Shown: positions 1 to 6,107 of the stretch, piece by piece | How the letters are laid out: every line of letters starts with the position of its first letter | Numbering within the stretch: the stretch's first letter is position 1 | DNA from: Gemmatimonadota bacterium | Lineage (GTDB): Bacteria; Gemmatimonadota; Gemmatimonadetes; Palauibacterales; Palauibacteraceae | Direction of reading: 5' to 3' | NCBI GenBank assembly: GCA_029288095.1 | Contig: JARFPW010000123.1 | Location: 1 to 8,440 of the forward strand | Length of the DNA stretch: 8,440 nt | Translations under genes and position numbers: made by a program | Notes under the pieces: model-generated | Seen by the model: the letters and a program-made list of their open reading frames with translations, nothing else | The model's database searches: none | What the model was told of the DNA's origin: nothing

Positions 1-294
1 GGCCACGGGTGTGAACAGCAGTTCCAGGTTGCCCAGCGGCCCGGAGCGGGACAGGAGGAGGTAGACCGCCAGTCCGGCGACGACCGGTGGAAGGGCGAGG
101 CCGGTGTTCACGATCGCGATCGTGGGGACCCGCAGCCGGAAGCTGGACAGCCCGATCAAGGCTCCAATGGGCAGGCCGACGGCTGTCGCGAGTACGAGAG
201 CCGAGCCCGAAATCGCCAGGGAACGGACGACGACAGCCATGACGTACGGGTCGCCACTGGTCAGCAGCTGCAACGCCTCCGCGAACGGATTCAT
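1..294 (-). CDS. tupB: Tungstate ABC transporter permease TupB, N-terminal 98 residues (cut by window edge)
   Basis: This is the inner-membrane permease of a TupABC-type tungstate importer. It would form the channel that takes oxyanion from the binding protein TupA. Only the first 98 codons are present; the frame is open to base 1. Two hydrophobic segments are visible, at about residues 23-49 and 57-81. The stretch GLALPPVVAGLAVYLLLSRS (residues 65-84), followed by GPLG, is very typical of TupB-family permeases. The start ATG (294-292) overlaps the tupA stop by four bases (ATGA), so translation is probably coupled; I see no strong Shine-Dalgarno site. The ATPase TupC would be expected beyond the left edge but cannot be seen. 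A molybdate or other oxyanion permease is possible from this piece alone, but the TupA neighbour favours tungstate. Confidence 0.88.
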   Translation of the reverse strand, partial: MNPFAEALQLLTSGDPYVMAVVVRSLAISGSALVLATAVGLPIGALIGLSSFRLRVPTIAIVNTGLALPPVVAGLAVYLLLSRSGPLGNLELLFTPVA

Positions 295-1127
295 TCGCCG
301 ATCACCGCGAACAGAGGTCGCCCGTAGCGCTCCTCACCGAACGTCCGGATAATCGCCGCTGCTGCATCCGACAACATCCAGGCCTCAAACGCTGACGCCC
401 CGGCCGCTTCTTCGGCGTCGGCGACAGGGATGAGCGAGTAGACGTTCTCGAGGTGCTCCCCGCCGGAGTGGAGTTCCACCAGGTCCAGCCCGTTCGCCTG
501 GAGCACCATGAGCGTGGCCCGATCGGTAAGCGCGTACGCCCGCCGTTCGGCGGCGAACATCAATGTTGCACCCATTCCCTGGCCGACCTCCAGGTACCAG
601 TCAGCCTGGGGACGGCCACCCGCTTCGTCCCAGAGAAAGCGTTCCCGGATGTGTGTGCCCGAGTCGTCGCCCCGTGACGCGAAGCGGGCACCCGCGGAGA
701 TAATCCGGCGCAGAGCGTCCGCGCTGTCCTCAGCCTCCGACACACGAACCGGGTCCGTTTCCGGCCCGGCGATGACGAAGTCGTTGCGCATGAGCGTGGT
801 TCTGCGCTGCCCGTGGCCGGATGCTACGAACTGCTCCTCACGCTCCGGTGCGTGCACGAACACCAGGTCTGCATCCCGTCGCTCACCCAGAGAGAGGGCC
901 TGGCCGGTGCCGACGGCGACGACCTGAACGGAATACTCGGGGCGCTCCTCGGAGAACGCCGCCACGAGTTCATCCAGTAATCCGGTATCGTACAGCGATG
1001 TGGTGGAGGCGACGCGGACGACTCGCGCCGAGCCGTCCGACTGGCAGCCACCGATGACCAGGCTCACCAGGAGAGGCATGCCGCCCAGAACGACGCGTGC
1101 CATGCGCTGGCTCAATCGTGTGAACAT
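291..1127 (-). CDS. tupA: Tungstate-binding lipoprotein TupA (ABC substrate-binding protein)
   Basis: This 278-residue protein is the extracytoplasmic oxyanion-binding component of a tungstate importer. It has a lipoprotein signal: positively charged N-terminus, hydrophobic core, and lipobox I-G-G-C with Cys28. The mature part carries the TupA hallmarks: STTS at residues 41-44 (the family motif is usually TTTS, contacting the oxyanion), GTGQAL at 73-78, ADLVFVHAPERE at 86-97, SRGDDSGTH at 151-159, GQGMGATL at 182-189 and YALTDRATL at 198-206. The frame is open for 76 more codons upstream, inside the preceding permease gene. I chose the ATG at 1127-1125 because it directly precedes the signal peptide and shares its A with the preceding stop (TGATG). 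Specificity for tungstate over molybdate is inferred from the family. Confidence 0.93.
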   Translation of the reverse strand: MFTRLSQRMARVVLGGMPLLVSLVIGGCQSDGSARVVRVASTTSLYDTGLLDELVAAFSEERPEYSVQVVAVGTGQALSLGERRDADLVFVHAPEREEQFVASGHGQRRTTLMRNDFVIAGPETDPVRVSEAEDSADALRRIISAGARFASRGDDSGTHIRERFLWDEAGGRPQADWYLEVGQGMGATLMFAAERRAYALTDRATLMVLQANGLDLVELHSGGEHLENVYSLIPVADAEEAAGASAFEAWMLSDAAAAIIRTFGEERYGRPLFAVIGE

Positions 1128-2401
1128 CAGCCGTGCCGGATCCAGCGAGCGAGCTGTGGAAGTGTGGGCGGCTTTCCCTTCATCAGGATACCCACCCGAT
1201 AGATACGGCCGGCCACCCACGCCATGGCCCAGATCGCGAGCACCAGGAAACCGATCGCCGCCAGGTTCTGCCACAGGGGAACCGACATGACCGATATTCG
1301 AACCGGCATGAGAATGGGACTGAACACGGGGATCATCGACAGCACCTGGACCCACATCGCATCCGGCGCGTCTACGACGGCCGGCATGATGATGATCGGT
1401 ACGATGATCGGCATCATCACCGGGATCAGTACCTGCTGGATGTCCTGTTCACTCGTCAGCATGGCACCGGCACCCGCGAACATCGCCGAGTACATCAAGT
1501 AGCCGAGCACGAAATACAGGAAGCCGAACAGCAGGATGCTCCAGGGGAAGGCAAACCCGGCGAGGTCCATTCCGAGACCGATCAGCTCGCCCAGCTGACC
1601 CCCCAGTCCGAACCGGGACAGCGTCGCGCCGACGACGGCCCATATCCCTACCTGCGTGAGGCCTACGGCTCCGATGCCGACGATCTTGCCGAGCATCATC
1701 TCACGAGGGCGTACCGATGACACCAGGATCTCGACGATGTCGGACGTCTTCTCCTCGAGTACTCCGCGGGCGACCATTTGCCCGTATACGAGAAACATCA
1801 CGTACAGCATCATCGCGAATATGAATCCGATGACCTGAAAGATCTCACTACGTGTTCCGGCAGGGTCGAACGCCTGGACCCGGAGGGTAACGGGGGCCAG
1901 CGCCTCGGACGCATCAACCGACTCCAGCCCCGCCTGACGCAACCGGTGCCACTGGACGACGTCCTGCGTTGCCGCCCGGATTCGGCGGATTCGTCCCCCC
2001 AGATCCCGTAGCTCGACGAGCCCTGGTTCGCCGCCCGACCCGATGTTCTCGGGAATCACGAGATAGGCGTCTGCCTTGACGGCTATCTCCGTCTCGTCGG
2101 TCCCGAGCGCCGCTCGCAGGGACTGCAGGTCTTCGACGGAAGCGTCAGGCTGGAAGGACCTGACGAGGATGCTGTCGCGGACGAGCAGATCCGAGAGCCG
2201 CATTTCCAGGCCGCTGTGGGTGCGATCCACCACTGCCAGCACCATCGCTCGAGCCTGGCTGCGTCCGGCGAGAAAGCCTGGCAGGAGAGTGGCTGCGAGC
2301 ATGAGGATCGGAACCGAGAAAGTGGCGAACAGGAACCACTTGTTACGGACCCTCTGCACGTACTCCCGTCGGATCAGAGTCCAGGTTCGACGGCCGATCA
2401 C
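1127..2401 (-). CDS. ABC-2 type transporter permease (NatB/YhaP-like)
   Basis: This is a 424-residue membrane subunit of an exporter-type ABC system. It has the standard ABC-2 layout: a first membrane helix at about residues 23-46, a large external domain at about 47-187, then a helix bundle at about 188-208, 236-258, 283-305, 325-345, 350-367 and 380-400. The conserved cytosolic segment of the family is clear at about residues 211-241 (ARGVLEEKTSDIVEILVSS, then RPREMMLGKI). The start is GTG (2401-2399), overlapping the ATPase stop as GTGA. A good Shine-Dalgarno GGGAG lies four bases upstream (2410-2406). Together with the upstream ATPase it forms one transporter. NatAB-type systems have been linked to Na+ or drug/peptide extrusion, but the substrate here cannot be read from sequence. 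Its 3' end is fused by overlap to tupA. Confidence 0.9.
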   Translation of the reverse strand: MIGRRTWTLIRREYVQRVRNKWFLFATFSVPILMLAATLLPGFLAGRSQARAMVLAVVDRTHSGLEMRLSDLLVRDSILVRSFQPDASVEDLQSLRAALGTDETEIAVKADAYLVIPENIGSGGEPGLVELRDLGGRIRRIRAATQDVVQWHRLRQAGLESVDASEALAPVTLRVQAFDPAGTRSEIFQVIGFIFAMMLYVMFLVYGQMVARGVLEEKTSDIVEILVSSVRPREMMLGKIVGIGAVGLTQVGIWAVVGATLSRFGLGGQLGELIGLGMDLAGFAFPWSILLFGFLYFVLGYLMYSAMFAGAGAMLTSEQDIQQVLIPVMMPIIVPIIIMPAVVDAPDAMWVQVLSMIPVFSPILMPVRISVMSVPLWQNLAAIGFLVLAIWAMAWVAGRIYRVGILMKGKPPTLPQLARWIRHG

Positions 2402-3315
2402 CGGGCTCCCGCATGTTCGAGGAAGATCTCCCGCAACGAGGGGTCCGCGATCTCGAAGCGATCGATGCGGGTGCCGGACTCAATTGCTGCTCTCAGCAAG
2501 TCCTGCGGATCCGCGCCTTCCCGCAACCGAACCTCGATTCGTCTACCGTGGTCGGTGGCGGACGCTACGGTCTCGTGTCCCAGAAACGTCCGGGCCCCCT
2601 CGCATTCGATGACCACGTCCTGGCGCCCGCTCAACCCCTTCACCTCGGCGAGCGTCCCGTCGAGGACCTTTCGGGCCCCCGAGATCATGCACACGCGATC
2701 GCAAATCCGCTCGGCGTCGTCGATCATGTGGGTCGAGAACAGGACTGTCGCCCCCTCCGACTTTCTCTCGACCACGATCTCGCGCATCAGGTCGGCATTG
2801 ATCGGATCCAGCCCGCTGAACGGCTCATCCAGGATCAACAGATCCGGTCCATGCAAAACAGTGGCGATGAACTGGACCTTCTGCTGCATTCCCTTCGACA
2901 GATTCTCGACCCTGTCGTCCGCCCGGTCGGCCAACCCCAGTCTGTCCAGCCACTTTCCGGCCTCACGCATCGCGTCGCCGTGGCGCATCCCCTTGATCTC
3001 GCCGAAGAACGCGAGATGTTCGGCTACTCGCATCTTCTGGTACATCCCCCTCTCCTCCGGGAGATAGCCGATGCGATCCCGCACTTCCGGGGTGACGCTC
3101 TCGCCGAATACAGCAATGGTGCCCGAGTCAGGGCCCAGAATGTCGAGGATGATCCGAATTGCGGTCGTTTTGCCCGCTCCGTTGGGTCCGAGAAGGCCGC
3201 ACACCGTACCCCTGGGCAATTCGAAATCAAGGTCCCGCACGGCATGATTCGCACCGAAAGCCTTGTTGACGCCTTCCATGCGGACCACCGGATCTGTCAG
3301 TTTCGGCCCTGTCAT
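2398..3315 (-). CDS. ABC transporter ATP-binding protein (NatA/YhaQ-like, with DUF4162-type C-terminus)
   Basis: This 305-residue ABC ATPase powers the adjacent ABC-2 permease. Visible motifs are Walker A GPNGAGKT (43-50), a region at 82-90 reading IGYLPEERG where the usual Q-loop glutamine is absent (a variant I associate with NatA/YhaQ-like proteins), signature LSKGM (139-143) in place of LSGGQ, Walker B LLILDEP (159-165), D-loop SGLD (167-170) and switch histidine H196. Residues from about 232 to 305, ending in SLREIFLEH near the C-terminus, look like the DUF4162 domain common in this subfamily. I chose ATG 3315-3313 because GGGAGG sits four bases upstream and the ABC domain begins soon after. 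The frame continues upstream to an ATG at 3411, giving a 32-residue extension without ABC features. It is the first gene of the minus-strand operon. Confidence 0.92.
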   Translation of the reverse strand: MTGPKLTDPVVRMEGVNKAFGANHAVRDLDFELPRGTVCGLLGPNGAGKTTAIRIILDILGPDSGTIAVFGESVTPEVRDRIGYLPEERGMYQKMRVAEHLAFFGEIKGMRHGDAMREAGKWLDRLGLADRADDRVENLSKGMQQKVQFIATVLHGPDLLILDEPFSGLDPINADLMREIVVERKSEGATVLFSTHMIDDAERICDRVCMISGARKVLDGTLAEVKGLSGRQDVVIECEGARTFLGHETVASATDHGRRIEVRLREGADPQDLLRAAIESGTRIDRFEIADPSLREIFLEHAGAR

Positions 3316-3512
3316 TCGGCCTCCCAGACGGGTATCGGGCATGCGGGGCGGGATGATCGCCCCCGGCGAAGTCCGCGGCAAGGCGGTCTCCGATTTCCTC
3401 CGGCGTGCCAAATCGTGCTATATTGCCAATTAATGTGCCCGACCCGGACCGGTACTTCTGCGGCGTCCTCACGCAGGCCTTTACAGGGAACCCCACTCTT
3501 CAGGAGCCAAGG
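3316..3512. promoter_or_regulatory. Divergent intergenic region between the ABC/tup operon and the AbrB-type gene
   Basis: These 197 bp separate two head-to-head genes and should hold promoters for both. The only AT-rich stretch is about 3410-3435. On the plus strand TATATT (3419-3424) is a plausible -10 element, but no good -35 lies at the right distance. The hexamer TGCCAA occurs twice, at 3406-3411 and 3424-3429, exactly 18 bases apart and flanking that element. Such spacing would suit a dimeric regulator on one DNA face. No terminator or riboswitch-like structure is evident. Promoter positions are inference. Confidence 0.4.
3502..3506 (+). promoter_or_regulatory. Shine-Dalgarno site deciding the AbrB-type start
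   Basis: AGGAG lies six bases before the ATG at 3513. It supports that start over the in-frame ATG at 3405, which would add 36 residues unlike any AbrB N-terminus. Confidence 0.75.
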
Positions 3513-3695
3513 ATGGCGATTTTTCGTGTGATGTACTACTCGACCGTCAACGTCGGCAGCGGCGGTCGAATCACTATTCCGCAGGACATGCGGGATGATT
3601 TGAACCTCCAGGACGGCGACACGCTGACGGCGCGACTCGAGGGCAGTGAAACCGGCCAGCGACAGCTTACGATCTGGAAGCAGAAGGAAGACTGA
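3513..3695 (+). CDS. AbrB/MazE/SpoVT-family DNA-binding protein
   Basis: This 60-residue protein consists of essentially one SpoVT/AbrB swapped-hairpin domain. The signature runs from about residue 12 to 43: VGSGGRITIP at 14-23, then a helix (QDMRDDL) and the typical LQDGDTL turn at 32-38. Such proteins bind DNA as dimers, as transition-state regulators or as antitoxins. No toxin ORF (PIN, MazF or Doc-like) is adjacent, because both neighbours are assigned to other functions. A stand-alone transcription factor is therefore more likely than a toxin-antitoxin half. It is divergent from the ABC/tup operon and could regulate it and itself, which is inference. Its stop abuts the ubiE stop with no gap. 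Confidence 0.85.
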   Translation: MAIFRVMYYSTVNVGSGGRITIPQDMRDDLNLQDGDTLTARLEGSETGQRQLTIWKQKED

Positions 3696-4448
3696 TCAGT
3701 TCGGGACATCGCCGAAGTTGATTGCCATCGTCCCGAACATGAGATCCAGCGAGCCGCAGCGCACGAACCCCGCGTACTGCATCAGGGTCGCCACAGCGCG
3801 CTGGGCAGGATAGGTCCGAAGCGACTCGGCGATGTAGCGATACGACTCGATGTCGCGGTGCATGATCCAACCCGCTACGGACCCCGAAGCCTCGAGATAC
3901 CTCAGGTACGCCCGGTCGAGCCATTGTGGCTCGGCCCGGCCGAAATCCAGCGTCACCAGCCTTCCACCCGGTTTCAGCACCCTCCTCAGTTCCCGGAGAC
4001 ACTGACCGAGATCCGGGAAATTCCTGAGTCCGTATCCGACCAGGCACCGATCTACGCTAGCCTCCGGAAACGGTAGGTCCATCGCATCACAGGCCAGCCA
4101 GCGAACGGCCGCGGCCCCGCTTCGCTCCCTTCCACGCTGCATCATCGGCACGGTCAGATCCGCTGCGACGACCAGGCTGGGCTCATACCCCTCGGTCGAA
4201 CCCGCGCCCACGATCAGCGAGAGGTCTCCCGTCCCGGCAGCCAGGTCCAGGACGACATGGCCATCGCCGATCTGCGCCATGTTCACTGCAAGCCGCTTCC
4301 AGCGGCGATGGAGGCCGGCAGACATGAGGTCGTTGGTCAGGTCGTAGCGGTCCGCGATCCGCCCGAACAACCCCTGCACGTAGTCCCGCTTCGCCTCCGG
4401 AGTGACGATTTCGGCTCGTATCCGGTCTTTCATCTGGAGGGAGCTCAT
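3696..4448 (-). CDS. ubiE: Demethylmenaquinone/ubiquinone C-methyltransferase UbiE/MenG
   Basis: This 250-residue class I SAM-dependent methyltransferase catalyses the C-methylation step in menaquinone (and/or ubiquinone) synthesis at the cytoplasmic membrane. Family features are the N-terminal segment with DRYDLTNDLMSAGLHRRWKR (33-52), SAM motif I VLDLAAGTGD (66-75), an acidic post-motif at 97 (DLTVPMM), DAMDLPF (121-127), GYGLRNF (138-144), LKPGG (158-162), and the UbiE-specific YRYIAESLRTYP (203-214). The length is normal for the family. The start ATG 4448-4446 is the best available although the Shine-Dalgarno site is weak; a second ATG five codons downstream is an alternative. In a likely menaquinone-using organism the name menG would be more apt. 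It appears to be monocistronic and converges on the AbrB-type gene. Confidence 0.93.
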   Translation of the reverse strand: MSSLQMKDRIRAEIVTPEAKRDYVQGLFGRIADRYDLTNDLMSAGLHRRWKRLAVNMAQIGDGHVVLDLAAGTGDLSLIVGAGSTEGYEPSLVVAADLTVPMMQRGRERSGAAAVRWLACDAMDLPFPEASVDRCLVGYGLRNFPDLGQCLRELRRVLKPGGRLVTLDFGRAEPQWLDRAYLRYLEASGSVAGWIMHRDIESYRYIAESLRTYPAQRAVATLMQYAGFVRCGSLDLMFGTMAINFGDVPN

Positions 4449-4621
4449 GGCGGAGTGTTCCGGCTCTCCACCGGCCTGTCAACTTTCGATGGGGCGGCGG
4501 GATCCCGAACCGATGTCGTCGTGTAGAACTCCCACAGCACGAACCTTGCAGTCGAGGGGGCTCGGCCGACCCGTTTCCGATGATGGAACCGGGCCGACAG
4601 ACTAACATTCCGGGGGCTACC
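4449..4621. promoter_or_regulatory. Divergent intergenic region between ubiE and the lipoprotein operon
   Basis: These 173 bp lie between two head-to-head genes and must serve both leftward and rightward transcription. I find no convincing -10/-35 pair on either strand. Two heptamers repeat: GGCCGAC at 4564-4570 and 4592-4598, and GGGGGCT at 4556-4562 and 4612-4618. The second GGGGGCT lies just before the lipoprotein start, where it may act as a poor ribosome binding site. Repeats of this length can arise by chance in GC-rich DNA. Confidence 0.35.
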
Positions 4622-5257
4622 ATGAGGTTCCAGGTCTCAGGGCGCATGTTGCTGGCCCTGCCGCTGATCGCACTTTCGGTGGCGGCTTGCTCGAAAACCA
4701 ACGTGAGTCGCATTGATCCGGCGAGCGTCACCGATCTGTCAGGTCGGTGGAACGACACGGATTCGCGTCTCGTCGCCGACGAACTCATCTACCAGAGCCT
4801 CACCGGCCAGTGGATCGCCAGATATGGAGATGCACAGGGCGGGGAAGCGCCACCCGTGATCGTCGGCACTTTTCGTAACAGATCGAACGAGCACATTCCG
4901 GTCGGCACGTTCGTGGGTGATCTGGAGCGTGCGTTCGTGAACAGCGGTGCCGTTACCCTGGTGGCAGGAGGGGACGAGCGCGCCGAGCTGCGCGACGAGC
5001 GCTATGACCAGCAGGACAACGCCAGGTCAGATACCCGCGCGAGCCTCGGCCAGGAGCTGGGAGCTCGATACATCCTGCAGGGTGAGATCCAGTCGATCGA
5101 AGACCAGGAGACGTCTCGCCGCGTTGGTTCGCGGAGCGAGAAGATCGTCTTCTACCAGGTCGATGCCCGTCTGGTGGATCTCGAAAGCAACGTCGTCGTG
5201 TGGGCCGGACAACACAAAATCAAGAAGTACATCGAGCGCCCGCCGCTCGGACTCTGA
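4622..5257 (+). CDS. lpoB: LpoB-like outer-membrane lipoprotein (penicillin-binding protein activator family)
   Basis: This 211-residue lipoprotein is close to the 213 residues of E. coli LpoB, which activates the peptidoglycan synthase PBP1B from the outer membrane. It has a signal peptide with lipobox V-A-A-C (Cys23) and Ser at +2, compatible with outer-membrane sorting. The LpoB-like core starts near residue 75 with VIVGTFRNRSNEHIPVGTF, matching the family pattern of a strand followed by RNRTNEHI. It continues with a helix (DLERAFVNSG) and a later LGQELGARYILQGEI segment. I chose ATG 4622 over the in-frame ATG at 4580 because it fits the signal peptide. It is the first gene of a plus-strand operon with two more lipoproteins. 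Whether it activates a PBP in this organism is inference; a matching PBP1B docking domain would be needed. Confidence 0.82.
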   Translation: MRFQVSGRMLLALPLIALSVAACSKTNVSRIDPASVTDLSGRWNDTDSRLVADELIYQSLTGQWIARYGDAQGGEAPPVIVGTFRNRSNEHIPVGTFVGDLERAFVNSGAVTLVAGGDERAELRDERYDQQDNARSDTRASLGQELGARYILQGEIQSIEDQETSRRVGSRSEKIVFYQVDARLVDLESNVVVWAGQHKIKKYIERPPLGL

Positions 5258-5269
5258 CGGAGAACACTC

Positions 5270-6103
5270 ATGAACACGTCAACAACGGGCCCGATTCGTT
5301 TTCTACGATCCAGCGCGCTGCTCGCGGCCCTCGTCGTGCTGGGCGCCTGTGCCACCAAGCATATCGACGAGGAGCCGATCCTCGTCAACGGTGATCGCGT
5401 CGACGATGGCACCATAACCGTCTACGAGACGGCGGATCGTGCCGAAGTGGACCGAGCACGTGCGGCGGACGAACGCGCGGCGATCGAAGCGGAGGCTCTG
5501 GCGGACTGCGCGCCGCAAGTCTGCGACGCCGTGGTCCGACGGGAGGTCTGGCTGGGCATGAACGAGGCTCAGGTGATGGCTGCGACCGGAACTACCGAGC
5601 GGGCCTGGTCCGTGCGGAGAGCTGGGTCGTCGGTCGTCATGACGCCTCGGGATGCTCACATGGCTCCGTCCGACGCCGTCGGCAACCTGGCGATGGTGCA
5701 GTTGGCCGATAACGCGGTGGCGCGTTACGGATATCGGGAATCGCAGGGTATGCGGGTCGTGAACTCGCCGGCGCAGGCTTCTACCGAGGGCCGGGCCGCC
5801 GCCATGGCGGAGACCCTGATTCAGGAAGGTGACCGCCTGGCGGCGGTGGGCGAGCTCGACGCCGCACTGGATCGTTATGATCGGGCCAGCGTTCTCGCCC
5901 CCGATGACCCGCTGGTGGACTACCGGATAGCGACCGTACTCGACAAGGCCCTCCGGTCGATTGAGGCGCAGGTGCAGTACGAGCTATTCCTGCATCGGCT
6001 GGATCTCGAGCGGATCGAGGCCCAGGGTGATGCGGACGCAAAGTTGGCCGAGGCGATCGCACTGGCCCAGCAGCGAATCGTAGTACTCGAACGCAGCCGG
6101 TAA
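5270..6103 (+). CDS. Two-part lipoprotein: BamE/SmpA-like segment followed by TPR segment
   Basis: I do not recognise this 277-residue protein as a named family. It starts with a clear lipoprotein signal: lipobox L-G-A-C with Cys27 and Ala at +2. Residues about 45-80 are charged and likely helical. Two cysteines, C80 and C85, are close enough to form a disulfide. Residues about 92-110 (EVWLGMNEAQVMAATGTTER) resemble the G-M-T-x-x-Q-V pattern of BamE/SmpA-type domains, and the following part up to about 165 looks strand-rich. Residues about 184-217 read as one TPR repeat (EGDRLAAVGELDAALDRYDR, then ASVLAPDD), with further helices to the end. ATG 5270 has GGAG seven bases upstream. It lies 12 bp after the LpoB-like gene and 4 bp before the COG3014-type gene. 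A role in envelope assembly is inferred from context. Confidence 0.8.
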   Translation: MNTSTTGPIRFLRSSALLAALVVLGACATKHIDEEPILVNGDRVDDGTITVYETADRAEVDRARAADERAAIEAEALADCAPQVCDAVVRREVWLGMNEAQVMAATGTTERAWSVRRAGSSVVMTPRDAHMAPSDAVGNLAMVQLADNAVARYGYRESQGMRVVNSPAQASTEGRAAAMAETLIQEGDRLAAVGELDAALDRYDRASVLAPDDPLVDYRIATVLDKALRSIEAQVQYELFLHRLDLERIEAQGDADAKLAEAIALAQQRIVVLERSR

Positions 6104-6107
6104 CACC

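Noticed and set aside
508..927. Plus-strand open frame opposite tupA
   Set aside because: Arg/Ser-rich shadow; the minus strand carries the clear TupA binding motifs.
1128..1355. N-terminal extension of tupA by 76 codons
   Set aside because: The extension lies inside the permease gene and would put residues before the signal peptide, which would block lipoprotein export.
1133..1720. Plus-strand open frame opposite the ABC-2 permease
   Set aside because: The translation is low-complexity and rich in His, Asp and Arg, typical of the complement of a hydrophobic membrane-protein gene.
2413..3531. Long plus-strand open frame (372 codons) opposite the ABC ATPase
   Set aside because: It lies antisense to a gene with full ABC motifs. 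Its translation has no recognisable domain, and it arises from high-GC codon bias.
3513..3695. Toxin-antitoxin module
   Set aside because: The AbrB-type domain could be an antitoxin, but no toxin-like gene lies next to it on either side.
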